A stretch of 64,000 bases of DNA from Protonemura montana (taxonomy: Eukaryota > Arthropoda > Insecta > Plecoptera > Nemouridae): the NCBI GenBank assembly GCA_947568835.1, contig OX387605.1:25272784-25336783 (forward strand). The letters are read 5' to 3'. A program made the position numbers and the translations under genes. The notes under the pieces are model-generated. The model did not search any database, was not told the DNA's origin, and saw nothing but the letters and a program-made list of their open reading frames with translations. Shown in pieces: positions 13,601 to 22,149 of the stretch; the first letter of the stretch is position 1; each line of letters begins with the position of its first letter.

Positions 13601-16600
13601 TGGATAGAAAAGCAACTCGCAGACAAGGGATTGACAAAACTAAGAGATGAACTGAAGACCGGTGTGAACAAGGACCCGTCATATATTATCGATGAGGACG
13701 GGCTGATCTCCAGACACCTCCCGAGTAGCTCGATGCCGCCGCAACGTAGAACAATGGTCCCAGCCAGTCTCCGAGAGGAGGTCCTGCGACTATTCCACGA
13801 CCACGCGCTAGCCGGTCACATGGGGTATTACAAAACCATTCGCCGTATACAGGAACGCTATTCTTGGGCAGGTATGAGGCAAGACGTCGCGAAATACATA
13901 ATGGGGTGCGACGTATGCCAGAAAACAAAAGCACGGAACGCAAAGCCGATCGGCAGTATGGCGAGTCGGATGGCACCATCGAAGTTCAGTGACATCTCAT
14001 GCGACCTAATGGGCCCATACCCACTGACGACTTCATCGCGCCATCAATACATCTTTGTGATAATAGACGACTTCACCAAGTTTATGGAACTATACCCGCT
14101 CAGAAAAGCCACGGGAAAAACAGTGGCGGACTGCCTTGTCGACTACTGCACCCGGTACGGTTTCCCGACACGGATCCGTAGTGATAACGGCCCACAATTC
14201 GCGGGAAAACTGTGGAACCAGACATGCAAACAACTTGGGATCACAACAAACAAAACAGTGCCGTACCGCCCGTGTGGTAACCCGTGCGAGAGGACCAACA
14301 GAGACATTAAACAATGCCTGGTAGCCCTCACTGACAAACACAAGGACTGGGATAGACATCTTAAAGCAATCTCATTCGCATTGCGTACCGCCGAACACCA
14401 AACAAACGGTTTCAGCCCTGCCGAACTGACATTCGGCGAACAGCTCCGGTTCCCAGCCGACTTATCGAGATCAGAGACCGACCCGGCAGATACCAGCAAT
14501 TATGCAACGTCACTGCAACAAAAATTAGCAGCAATGACGCAAATCGTCCGTGAGAACAAGAGCGACGCCCACGAAACGCAGCGCAGAGCCTACGATAAAA
14601 AACATCGTCAGGCCGAGTTTAACGTTGGCCAACTCGTGCTCCGGACAGTGCACACAATTAGTGACGCCGCCAAGGGGTTTTGTGCCTCCCTCGCACACAA
14701 AAGAGACGGACCATGGTCTATAGTAGCAAGGATGGGCACCAACAGCTACAAACTATGCGACCCCGTCACAAAACGCAAGGTGGCATTGTGCAATGCCGAT
14801 CAGCTGGTCCCTTATACCGCCAAAGAAGGGTACAACTTGCGTCAGAGAAAGTGACGACGCAGGGGACGACACAACAGCGTTAGCATAGAACTAGAATAGG
14901 GACACAATGCCATAAAATAGATAGATTTAGAAAGGTAAACCGTGTGCGGGCTACCACAGTGATTACAATTAAGAAAAGACTCAAAAGAAGATGGACTTAT
15001 TAATAACTGCTTAGACTAGGATGTTAATCTTAAGCAACTTATAAGTTTAATTCACAACAATGTGGCTCTGTAATATTTTGGAGGGGATTTTTTAATTAAG
15101 GGGGGCGGTCCTGCAAGGGACAGCTAAGGCTTTCACTGGCTAGTCTCGTACCCAAGGCAAGGTGCTAGCGAGTGATCCGAGACAATAGCCAGTGTTTACC
15201 CTTAGCTTTCTACTTGCAGCCCCTAAACCATGTGGCCGGTCACGTGACCGTCACGTGACCGGCCAGAAGTAGTATATAAGACGGGCCACTGGCCGGGGAG
15301 AACATTGCTCTGCATTCGGTCGACTGGAACGCACAAGTGGACAAGGGTGTCCTGGAACTTGTACGTGTCGACGAGCCTGTGTGTGTACTCATAATCTGTG
15401 GAATAAATATATACTCGAAAGTCAGTGCTGTGTTGTGCTTATAACCCCGATGAGTGACTGTCCCATTCGCCACAAGCGTAAGCACCTTTATCAAGACTAG
15501 GTAAGCACCTTTATCAAGACTAGGTAAGCGCCTTTATCAAGACTAGGTAAGCGCCTTTATCAAGACTAGGTAAGCGCCTTTATCAAGACTAGGTAAGCGC
15601 CTTTATCAAGACTAGGTAAGCACCTTTATCAAGACTAGGTAAGCACCTTTATCAAGACTAGGTAAGCACCTTTATCAAGACTAGGTAAGCGCCTTTATCA
15701 AGACTAGGTAAGCACCTTTATCAAGACTAGGTAAGCACCTTTATCAAGACTAGGTAAGCACCTTTATCAAGACTAGGTAAGCGCCTTTATCAAGACTAGG
15801 TAAGCACCTTTATCAAGACTAGGTAAGCACCTTTATCAAGACTAGGTAAGCACCTTTATCAAGACTAGGTAAGCACCTTTATCAAGACTAGGTAAGCACC
15901 TTTATCAAGACTAGGTAAGCACCTTTATCAAGACTAGGTAAGCACCTTTATCAAGACTAGGTAAGCACCTTTATCAAGACTAGGTAAGCACCTTTATCAA
16001 GACTAGGTAAGCACCTTTATCAAGACTAGGTAAGCACCTTTATCAAGACTAGGTAAGCACCTTTATCAAGACTAGGTAAGCACCTTTATCAAGACTAGGT
16101 AAGCACCTTTATCAAGACTAGGTAAGCACCTTTATCAAGACTAGGTAAGCACCTTTATCAAGACTAGGTAAGCACCTTTATCAAGACTAGGTAAGCACCT
16201 TTATCAAGACTAGGTAAGCACCTTTATCAAGACTAGGTAAGCACCTTTATCAAGACTAGGTAAGCACCTTTATCAAGACTAGGTAAGCACCTTTATCAAG
16301 ACTAGGTAAGCACCTTTATCAAGACTAGGTAAGCACCTTTATCAAGACTAGGTAAGCACCTTTATCAAGACTAGGTAAGCACCTTTATCAAGACTAGGTA
16401 AGCACCTTTATCAAGACTAGGTAAGCACCTTTATCAAGACTAGGTAAGCACCTTTATCAAGACTAGGTAAGCACCTTTATCAAGACTAGGTAAGCACCTT
16501 TATCAAGACTAGGTAAGCGCCTTTATCAAGACTAGGTAAGCGCCTTTATCAAGACTAGGTAAGCGCCTTTATCAAGACTAGGTAAGCGCCTTTATCAAGA

Positions 16601-19396
16601 CTAGGTAAGCGCCTTTATCAAGACTAGGTAAGCACCTTTATCAAGACTAGGTAAGCGCCTTTATCAAGACTAGGTAAGCACCTTTATCAAGACTAGGTAA
16701 GCACCTTTATCAAGACTAGGTAAGCACCTTTATCAAGACTAGGTAAGCACCTTTATCAAGACTAGGTAAGCGCCTTTATCAAGACTAGGTAAGCACCTTT
16801 ATCAAGACTAGGTAAGCACCTTTATCAAGACTAGGTAAGCACCTTTATCAAGACTAGGTAAGCACCTTTATCAAGACTAGGTAAGCACCTTTATCAAGAC
16901 TAGGTAAGCACCTTTATCAAGACTAGGTAAGCGCCTTTATCAAGACTAGGTAAGCACCTTTATCAAGACTAGGTAAGCACCTTTATCAAGACTAGGTAAG
17001 CACCTTTATCAAGACTAGGTAAGCACCTTTATCAAGACTAGGTAAGCACCTTTATCAAGACTAGGTAAGCACCTTTATCAAGACTAGGTAAGCACCTTTA
17101 TCAAGACTAGGTAAGCACCTTTATCAAGACTAGGTAAGCACCTTTATCAAGACTAGGTAAGCACCTTTATCAAGACTAGGTAAGCACCTTTATCAAGACT
17201 AGGTAAGCACCTTTATCAAGACTAGGTAAGCGCCTGAGATAGCAGTAGCACCAAAGAGCCATTCCCTGATCCCAAATTAAAATGTTTCAAATGTTTGTGC
17301 ACACGGGCTCCGCTACACAAACGCCGGTACTCTCCCATCTTTTTACTCTTATCTTCTTTATTTTCTCATGAATTCATAATGAGCTGTTATCTTTCATCGG
17401 AGCGCGCCTGCCTGCCTGCCGGAAGAAGACGCGTCCTGAAAATGAGAGAGCGACCTCCGGGCCGGGATCCCCGTACCCCTAGTCGAGATTAATGCATGAT
17501 CTTGGCGATTCAAAGCCGGCACCGGTTGATTTCATTCCGCACTCTCCCCCGTCCCTCCCCCCGTCCCTCTCCTCAGCAGGCCAATGTCGATCCACAGACT
17601 TGTCTTCCCCGCTGAAAAGCTACAGAGTCAATAGCGACTTTTCGGGCTCCGACGACCATTCGCACGGTCCGGCCTTGGCCATCGGAGACCATGTCGCTTC
17701 TTAACTAATCTTCACGGAAATTGCTTGTGGCAGTAATAAAAAAAAACGTATTACATTTGGACTTAAATTACAGCCTCTTCAAAGGATAATCTTTGCTTCG
17801 CGCTGAATTCCTAACCACTATAAAATTGCCGAATAATGTATTTTCCATTGGATCTATTTCCTCTTGAGAGAGCCAACGTATCGCAGCGCTAAACTCGACT
17901 TTGGAACTATGTCTGAAACGCCCGCTACGCAACGGCGCTGTCGCGCAGTGTGACCGACGTCGTCGAACTGTCAAAACAAATCGCACGATTGACGCCATTA
18001 CGCAGCCATTTCATGCATTGTTTATCGGTAACCATGGTCTAAGACCGCTCGATTTAAGTCAGCCAAACTTCGCTTAACAATCGAGAAGGTAACCCCACAA
18101 GAACCTATTGGAGCTCAAGTCGAAACCTTCTATTAGGCACAGAAATGTGACGCGAGAGAATTTCACGAAACTTTGCAGCCGGCCCTTGAAACCCACAACC
18201 GATCACCCTCGACCATCGCTGCCCTCGCGCGATTCCTCAAGATAATTTATTAATTGCGTCCCTTTGAGCGCGACGCCGGCGTCTCCACGTTCCACGCAAT
18301 CCGTCGCGTTAATTGGCAACTGTTTAATTAATGCACGCGTGCTTGACGCCGAGTCAATTCTGCGCGGTGCTCTCGGGGGCGTGCTTACCCCGCACGGCAC
18401 GTAGTGGCAATGTCCGGCGCGGGCCTCGAACGCGGTCCTCTCGCAGCGTCCCCGAGGACGCCGGGTAATGAAACGCTCTCAGATCGGCGAGGTCATTGGG
18501 ACGGAGGTCGAACGAGGGGCGTTCTCTTTAATTACGTGTGGGATAGGACGATGGGTCCAAGACGTTCAATGCGATTCGCCAATGACTCGAGGGACCATGG
18601 AATTATTTGGGAGCGGTAGCTGCACTGCTATGAGGACTGCCGTGGAGCGGTTCCATGATAGGGAGATTGGGCATAACCCAATACATACAAATGCATTTAA
18701 ATTACAATTACCAGATTCTAGTGATACTTCAATTCCGCGCAATTACACTCATGTTATAATACTAAAACCACCCATGCACACGTCACCACTTGTTTACATG
18801 AATCCCTTCATCACTTGCCAATAATTAGCATGATAGAAGTTTCCTGTGCCAGTAAAATATTTTTAATAATTCACAAGCACTGAGACTAAACTATTTACAG
18901 CCGCACTTTACAACATTTCGTGATTGGATGCATATTTCGAAATCAGTTCCGGACACGGTTTGAGCAGATTAGGCACGACCAAATCATAAAAACTGTTGAT
19001 GTAGAAAGCAGCTACCGTGAACGGTGACACCTTCCGGAGAACGTAGATAAAACATCTCCCCTGGGAACCCAGTTCAGTATCCTGAGTAGGCAATCCTGCG
19101 CCATGACCACGCTTCTCGTCCACGGATTGACACGGATTGACAAAACGTAGCTATGCCGGGATGCGTGTGTGTTTAACGACGCACTGTTTTGACGACGGTC
19201 CTGTGTCACTGGTCTAATGGCGTCACCATTCTCATTCCCTGCATCTGTTGCCACAACAGATTGAACCTCCAAGCTCAAAGTCACCGTTTTTGTCCGGCAG
19301 GTTCGCGACGGTCTCGTAGGAGAGGAGCCTATCGACGAGCGGATACCCGCCGAAGACGTCTACGGCCGCACCTACTGCCGCTTCCCGGAGACGTGA
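1538..19396 (+). CDS. Membrane (renal-type) dipeptidase, 3' half of gene, four exons
   Basis: This is the C-terminal 131 residues of a zinc-dependent membrane dipeptidase (peptidase family M19), which hydrolyses dipeptides at the cell surface or outside the cell. Exons are 1538-1622, 5267-5342, 10234-10372 and 19301-19396. Every junction is GT-AG and the phases (1, 2, 0) fit, with no internal stop. Landmarks in order are the strand [13 protein letters not shown], then [17 protein letters not shown], then YDGI (the aspartate of the family's DFDG motif), then [11 protein letters not shown] and NLIRVF, and a C-terminal tail ending in TYCRFPET. The N-terminal half, with the zinc ligands and the second catalytic histidine region, lies upstream of base 1. 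The usual GDFDG reads AGYDG here. No C-terminal hydrophobic GPI-type segment is seen, so a secreted form is possible. Introns are 3.6, 4.9 and 8.9 kb and loaded with repeats. The family call is firm. The exact substrate is unknown. Confidence 0.9.
1623..4980. other. Intron sequence without recognised genes
   Basis: First part of the dipeptidase intron A-B. It contains two poly-G tracts (1941-1956 and 2410-2425), a third at 4446-4457, and a (TC)n microsatellite. Open reading stretches on both strands overlap one another and lack splice sites or family motifs. Confidence 0.5.
2179..2201. repeat. (TC)n microsatellite
   Basis: About eleven TC dinucleotides in a row, inside the dipeptidase intron. 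Confidence 0.9.
4983..5152. repeat. Hairpin-forming MITE-like repeat
   Basis: Arms at about 5031-5087 and 5094-5150 are near-perfect inverted copies (tttaagaaaaa...gaatgctaagtaaa / tttacttagcattc...tttttcttaaa). The preceding 44 bp recurs at about 28999 and 55685. It lies about 115 bp upstream of dipeptidase exon B. Confidence 0.7.
5267..5342 (+). CDS. Dipeptidase exon B
   Basis: The acceptor is tgattttgttgcag and the donor AACAT|gtgagt. The first two bases complete an alanine codon from exon A and the last two begin an isoleucine codon finished by exon C. It encodes [17 protein letters not shown] followed by AGYDGIN. This carries the conserved aspartate that lines the active site in the family. 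Confidence 0.9.
6436..6470 (+). repeat. Two left-hand copies of a 16-bp minisatellite
   Basis: Two units related to tgctaaacgttggtga, cut off on the right by a SINE. The same repeat resumes on the other side at 6888, so the SINE split the array. Confidence 0.8.
6471..6887 (-). mobile_element. 5S-rRNA-derived SINE, head-truncated, with target-site duplication
   Basis: Reading minus strand, a remnant of the 5S-like head (gatcaccgaagttaagc type) is followed by the SINE body (gggagagaggttggagggat, tgtggaggaatcctgttgtt, gtgccggcaccgg) and the tail (gccattagaccagtgcc, cagtgcgtcgttaaacacc). Both ends carry ATGGTAAA (6463-6470 and 6888-6895), which belongs to the 16-bp minisatellite. This marks the insertion site exactly. 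Confidence 0.85.
6888..7130 (+). repeat. 16-bp tandem repeat array, about 15 copies
   Basis: The unit is tgctaaacgttggtga, nearly invariant, with one aatcgttgg variant near the right end. Each unit contains the palindrome AACGTT. It continues the two units at 6436-6470 across a SINE insertion. Confidence 0.95.
7471..8081 (-). mobile_element. 5S-derived SINE with internal triplication
   Basis: The tail is at the left (tttgtggtgtttgacaacg) and the 5S-like head at the right, ending near ccgttcggt. Between about 7757 and 8030 a roughly 92-bp block (body start plus the 3' half of the 5S-like head) occurs three times in tandem. This makes the copy about 150 bp longer than the 454-bp full-length copy at 31823. 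Confidence 0.8.
8419..8436 (+). repeat. Poly-A tract
   Basis: Run of about 17 adenines in the intron, without an adjacent SINE body that I recognise. Confidence 0.6.
8897..9440 (+). mobile_element. 5S-derived SINE with four tandem 92-bp 5S-like heads
   Basis: The string tttgg(c/t)gt recurs at 8905, 8997, 9089, 9181 and 9273, an exact 92-bp period. Each unit carries gatcaccgaagttaagcaac and gtattggatgggtgacca, which correspond to box A and box C of 5S rRNA genes. The last unit decays and a shortened SINE tail (cagtgcgtcgttaaacatc) follows near 9400-9425. Confidence 0.85.
9441..10233. other. Intron sequence, nothing recognised
   Basis: AT-rich stretch leading to the exon C acceptor. It holds no motif-bearing ORF. 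Confidence 0.4.
10234..10372 (+). CDS. Dipeptidase exon C
   Basis: The acceptor is cttgtgatttcag and the donor GAAAAG|gtaagc. It encodes [19 protein letters not shown], then [12 protein letters not shown] and [10 protein letters not shown], the conserved C-terminal helices of the M19 fold. It ends on a codon boundary, so any phase-0 exon can follow. The best downstream partner is at 19301. Confidence 0.92.
11036..11398 (+). repeat. Left LTR (363 bp)
   Basis: Starts TGCAAGGGACAGC and ends TTCGCCACA. It contains a TATA-like box (tatataag, near 11197), a polyadenylation signal AATAAA near 11325, and a 31-bp palindrome with two CACGTG boxes at 11158-11188. An imperfect inverted repeat (agctaagg...cactggcta / tagccagtg...ccttagct) spans about 11047-11132. 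Confidence 0.95.
11158..11188. promoter_or_regulatory. 31-bp perfect palindrome with two E-boxes in LTR U3
   Basis: Fifteen-base arms (ggccggtcacgtgac and its complement) flank one central base. Each arm carries CACGTG. It ends about 9 bp before the TATA-like box. The copy in the right LTR is at 15234-15264. E-boxes bind bHLH factors in general; which factor acts here is unknown. Confidence 0.6.
11401..11418 (+). promoter_or_regulatory. Primer binding site, tRNA-Pro type
   Basis: TGGGGGCTCGTCCGGGAT begins 2 bp after the left LTR. It matches the well-known proline-tRNA primer site of some retroviruses and gypsy elements. Its last two bases overlap the first in-frame ATG of the pol ORF. Confidence 0.85.
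11417..14854 (+). CDS. pol: Ty3/gypsy pol polyprotein (protease-RT-RNase H-integrase)
   Basis: An uninterrupted ORF of 1145 codons from the ATG at 11417, which overlaps the primer site. Aspartic protease active site LDSGSS is near residues 68-73. Reverse transcriptase carries FLDD near 397-400 in place of the commoner Y-x-D-D. RNase H begins around TDAS near 545. The integrase has an HHCC zinc finger (histidines about 794 and 800, CDVC about 831-834) and catalytic D863, D923 and E958. About 60 residues precede the protease and show no capsid or CCHC zinc-knuckle sequence, so gag is missing, not merely frameshifted. No frameshift or stop interrupts it, so the enzymes may be functional. Particle assembly would need Gag supplied from elsewhere. 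Confidence 0.95.
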   Translation: MINELRDEIGRLRDCVNNWVPNNSSPGIANQMTIGNREVGGCSVGQAGEKNEPLIRVMIAGEVHLAMLDSGSSISLLGDYFIQIVKARGWAVQPYTQRVNLATGQAVCKGKLSTKVNWAGGKIKQTFALLPGLCKPIVLGRDFIGRTNISIHIKERGWTLGTSPQTVVPFNDGEARPTTTCQAVCDKDEDIIAQIMETVVCPAKTRASLETVIARYKSTFTKKPGLCTLMEHEINTDGETPSRCAQRPINEKKRMVLDDCLNKLLADDIIEPCSHRSGWSSATVIVDKKDGGKRLCIDYRLLNKKTKVQPYIMPRIDWTLCQLGRAKIFSLLDLSQGYHQLRVRREDRHRTSFTTHRGAFRYKRLPMGLIGSGYTFQKLINSVLSNGTAQCDYAMAFLDDIVVYSESWELHVKHLEDVLHRLREAGLTVNPSKVQLCTQTLKFLGHTITPGTVAPNPDLVASIKGFNTPKNTKGIQRFIGLAGFYRNYIKSFSTIALPLTQLLKKNVKWKWNMEQQGAFDSLKDQITSDTCLALPDMSREFTIQTDASHAGLGSCLMQEGKNGPRPIAFASRTLTACELNYTISELEALAVVWSVNHYLPYVEMSHFKIETDHNILKTMLSADWPKGRIRRWAMRLMGLDCEIKYRTGASNVVADALSRAPLAFQPSISKARKVDEIFPIEEVGEEVTRRGQFGLLTFENHGADGDIVDEHVLLTDEDNLVDLADRSTWIEKQLADKGLTKLRDELKTGVNKDPSYIIDEDGLISRHLPSSSMPPQRRTMVPASLREEVLRLFHDHALAGHMGYYKTIRRIQERYSWAGMRQDVAKYIMGCDVCQKTKARNAKPIGSMASRMAPSKFSDISCDLMGPYPLTTSSRHQYIFVIIDDFTKFMELYPLRKATGKTVADCLVDYCTRYGFPTRIRSDNGPQFAGKLWNQTCKQLGITTNKTVPYRPCGNPCERTNRDIKQCLVALTDKHKDWDRHLKAISFALRTAEHQTNGFSPAELTFGEQLRFPADLSRSETDPADTSNYATSLQQKLAAMTQIVRENKSDAHETQRRAYDKKHRQAEFNVGQLVLRTVHTISDAAKGFCASLAHKRDGPWSIVARMGTNSYKLCDPVTKRKVALCNADQLVPYTAKEGYNLRQRK
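15098..15108 (+). promoter_or_regulatory. Polypurine tract
   Basis: AAGGGGGGCGG just before the right LTR, the expected plus-strand primer position. Two or three bases (tcc) separate it from the LTR. Confidence 0.75.
15112..15474 (+). repeat. Right LTR (363 bp)
   Basis: Same length as the left LTR, and I found no difference on reading. It is followed by AGCG, the target-site duplication, which is also the start of the minisatellite. Confidence 0.95.
15478..17234 (+). repeat. 23-bp minisatellite, 76 full units plus a 9-bp partial
   Basis: The unit is gtaagcRcctttatcaagactag with R = A or G. The first unit starts at 15478 and the last partial at 17226, a distance of exactly 76 x 23, so there is no net length change across the array. 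The only variation I see is the A/G transition at position 7. Each junction reads CTAG|GTAAGC, a near-consensus splice donor. The array sits in the dipeptidase intron, touching the LTR element. Confidence 0.97.
17235..19160. other. Intron sequence without recognised gene
   Basis: Moderately GC-rich in 17.3-18.6 kb. Open stretches on both strands lack family motifs and splice sites in phase with exon C. Confidence 0.4.
19165..19228 (-). repeat. SINE tail fragment
   Basis: Contains gtgtttaacgacgcactgttttgac and ctggtctaatggcgtc, the 3' tail of the 5S-derived SINE. It ends about 75 bp before the dipeptidase terminal exon acceptor. Confidence 0.7.
19301..19396 (+). CDS. Dipeptidase terminal exon with stop
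   Basis: The acceptor tttttgtccggcag is followed by 31 codons and TGA at 19394-19396. The encoded tail ([16 protein letters not shown], then [11 protein letters not shown]) follows the insect dipeptidase pattern of a charged linker, an I-P-x-x-D/E motif, and a cysteine close to the C-terminus. It joins exon C in phase 0. A SINE tail fragment sits about 75 bp upstream of the acceptor. Confidence 0.8.
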   Translation, partial: VRDGLVGEEPIDERIPAEDVYGRTYCRFPET

Positions 19397-20392
19397 CACT
19401 GCAGCGAACCGAGGAGGACGCCGTTGACGCCCATCGACACCCGATCGCGAGGACTCTTCTCTGTCGCTGCCGAGTCGACCCTCAGCCTCGCAATGCATCT
19501 GTAGGACGATCTCATGAGAGGACGCCGCCGACCATGGTCATCGGTTGATTGATTTGACAACTGGTCCGGTCTAATGGCGGTGACCGTGCCATGGAATGAA
19601 CCTCTGTGAGAGTTTGAAGCCACTGTTGTGAAGAGACACGGAAGAGATAGTACCCAAGAGACAAATGCTGTTGATTCCGTGTTTCGCCGGTAGTGGCGCT
19701 GCTACGACGAACGCTGAATTGTGATTTGTGACGACGTTCACGGCGCGACTGAGATCGAGAGTGATTTGTTAACGAAGAGAACTTTTCCCCGCGGGGGGGG
19801 GGGGGGCAAGGGGTGTCGCTAAGTACGGGGGAGGCTTAGCGTCCCGGCCGCGGCACTCAATCTCTCGCGGGCCCTCGGGCACCGTCGCGGCGTCGGCGAA
19901 AAACTCTGAGGTCGCGCGCGCGAGTGTCATCTTTCCGAAGACCGACGACGTACCATTCGTCACCGCGCCGCCTTCGTACGTCTTGGCTGTAGACGTAGAG
20001 TTGGCAGGCTAATTCCGTGCTCGGCGACGAGGACGCCGTATCTCGGCCGGCACGGAGCGGAGGAACGTTTAGGGGCGGAACAATGAGAAAGCTCGGGCAA
20101 ACTTTTTGAGAGGTTTTTCAACGGCGGTCGGCGCTGCTTTGAGAACGAGGTTGGCGTTGTTGTTCGACTTGGTGGTGATTTGGAGGGTTATATGTCGGCG
20201 TATGGACTGTCAGTGTTTCGCAGCGTAGTGTAGAGACTGCGTTGACCAAGTATCGAAGCCAGGACTCTTGCGTAGGATGCGTTTTAGACTGCACGCAAGT
20301 CGCACGCATCTGCGAGGATGCAGGATTGTGACGTCATGCGTTTCCCACGCAAATTGTTAGATACTGCTCTGTGATTGGTATACTCGTTTAAC

Positions 20393-20398
20393 AATAAA
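20393..20398 (+). terminator. Candidate polyadenylation signal for the dipeptidase gene
   Basis: AATAAA lies about 1 kb after the dipeptidase stop and is followed by a GT/T-rich stretch (gtggttttgtcttg), as expected downstream of a cleavage site. This implies a 3' UTR of about 1 kb (19397 to roughly 20415). Confidence 0.45.
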
Positions 20399-20419
20399 CC
20401 GAAGTTTTATAGTGGTTTT

Positions 20420-21535
20420 GTCTTGCCTTGTACCTTACTACCGAGCTTCCTAGATTCCTCGGCTGGAAAGAGCGGCTGCTTGGCTATAGCGTATGTCCAA
20501 ATAATTGTAAAATAAAACATGAAGCTAAAAAGAATTACTTTGCTTAAAAATATTGTTTAGTCAGAATAATTTGCGGTGTGCTCCGCTGATTTAAAATGTA
20601 TTATTTTCGACTTCACACGCAAGGGAGCAGCACTTTCCACGTGGTCGCCGAGCAAGCGGTAAGGAGTTTTAGTTGCACCATTAGCTCATAGGTAGCGCCA
20701 CCTACTGAACTGTGGTTCGGAATATTTTAGCGGGTCATTTGCACAGTCTATCCTTGTGGCATAACTTGTAGGGTTTGTTATTCACATACGATATTCACAA
20801 TTGAATTTTACCCACAAACACCTAAATATATTTTATGAATTAACTTAGAATTCTACCCCCAGTTTAAATAGTTTGTGTCGAGTTATATCATTTGAAAAAG
20901 CAAACATTAAAGCAATATCTTCGTGCTTCTCTTTAAAAAAATGACTTAACATTTTTAGCTGCTAGTTGTCAACCTGCAAGTTGTCCAATTAAAATTTTTC
21001 CCCTTTACTTGCAAATGTGATTATCTCGCCCGCCTTACTCTTGTTAGCAAAATTGCCGGGGGATGCGCTAGACGCGCCAATCTGTTGGATATATCGAACA
21101 TTTTGATATTAATATTATTTTGATATTACTTATTTGATAAGAAAGTATATCCCAGTAATATCAAAAATCTGTACGACATCAAGCGATTAGAAAATTACAG
21201 TAAAAGCCCCCGAGAATGAAGGACTTGGCCCAGCATATTTGCAGGGGATACCGTTTAGCAGGATCTACCATGATGATGCAAGCGACACAGCCCGACTGGA
21301 GGAAAGCCAAACCAAATTTGTTTAAATGTTAGCTTTTTTTGTCCAGGGCTTGGCCAAAAATTAAGTATGGGCGAATCTTCAAAAATCAAGAATAAACGTA
21401 ACGTATTTCTTCAATATTTTTTAATGAAAATTTAAGTGATGGTTTTTGACCCGCGAGTGGTGACAACAGGGGTAGAATTTTAATGGGAGTCGAATGCAAC
21501 CCCTTGTTTTTCTCGCAGATTAATACAGATCTGTT
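20420..21535. other. Intergenic AT-rich sequence, nothing recognised
   Basis: Short repeats of ttttgatatta near 21100 are all I see. No coding potential is supported. Confidence 0.4.
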
Positions 21536-21736
21536 AATTTTTTTGAAAATCGAATTTTTGACATCGAAAAAATATCAAAAAATGTACAGGTCCAGAGGGT
21601 AGTTCCAATTTTTGCCACCAGGTGGCGCTCGCGTCATTTTTTCCCTTAACACTAAATCCTGTTCCTCTATACTTGTTGCTACACTTAGGAGCTGCACACG
21701 GGGTATAGGTGGGGTTTGGGGTCGTGGGAACGTCCC

Positions 21737-21791
21737 GCAAAATTGGCGGGTGCGACTGGCGCGAAGCGACAGGAGCGCCCGCCAATTTTGC
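21737..21791. repeat. Internal palindrome of the alternating unit
   Basis: Perfect 14-bp arms gcaaaattggcggg (21737-21750) and cccgccaattttgc (21778-21791) flank a 27-bp GC-rich loop. It recurs in units 2-4 with small changes in one arm. Confidence 0.85.
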
Positions 21792-22090
21792 TAGTGTCTT
21801 AATCGGACGCCCCAAAAATGTGCAAAAATCGATTCCGCAAACAGATCGTGAATTCTCGTTAGATATAGAAGGATTTTATTTGAAAAATTCCAACTCCGTG
21901 AGAACTTTTTAAAAGAAGTGAATGGGATTTGATCGCAGTACCCCCGGCATGTGAGGTGCGTTCGCTAACCAGACGACCAACCGTCGATGTATCCGTCACA
22001 GGTTTATTTGACATATATGATACATCCTCGGTTGCTTCTGTCACCAGGTGTATTATATATGTCAAATAAACCTGTGACGGATACATCGAC

Positions 22091-22149
22091 GGTTGGTCGT
22101 GTGGTTAGCGAACGCACCTCGCATGCCAGGGGTACCGAGATCAAATCCC
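22091..22149 (+). ncRNA. tRNA-like block in unit 2
   Basis: Contains gtgtggttagcgaacgcacc (tRNA D-arm/box A style), a cgcatgccagg anticodon-stem-like segment and ggtaccgagatcaaatccc (box B style, degenerate). No acceptor stem pairs around it, so this is a tRNA-derived promoter relic, not a tRNA gene. Confidence 0.4.

Larger units (their letters stand above)
11036..15474 (+). mobile_element. Intact Ty3/gypsy-type LTR retrotransposon lacking gag
   Basis: A 4439-bp element with two 363-bp LTRs that look identical by eye. It has TG...CA ends, a 4-bp target-site duplication AGCG (11032-11035 and 15475-15478), a tRNA-Pro-type primer site, one long pol ORF and a polypurine tract. It lies in the last dipeptidase intron in the sense orientation. 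The right target-site duplication merges into a 23-bp minisatellite. Domain order protease, RT, RNase H, integrase places it in Metaviridae. The absence of LTR divergence implies a recent insertion. Confidence 0.95.

Noticed and set aside
15478-17234. CRISPR-like direct repeats
   Set aside because: Units are contiguous with no spacers and the context is eukaryotic; it is a minisatellite.
22091-22149. Functional tRNA gene
   Set aside because: Box A/B-like sequences exist but no acceptor stem forms and the T-arm is degenerate.
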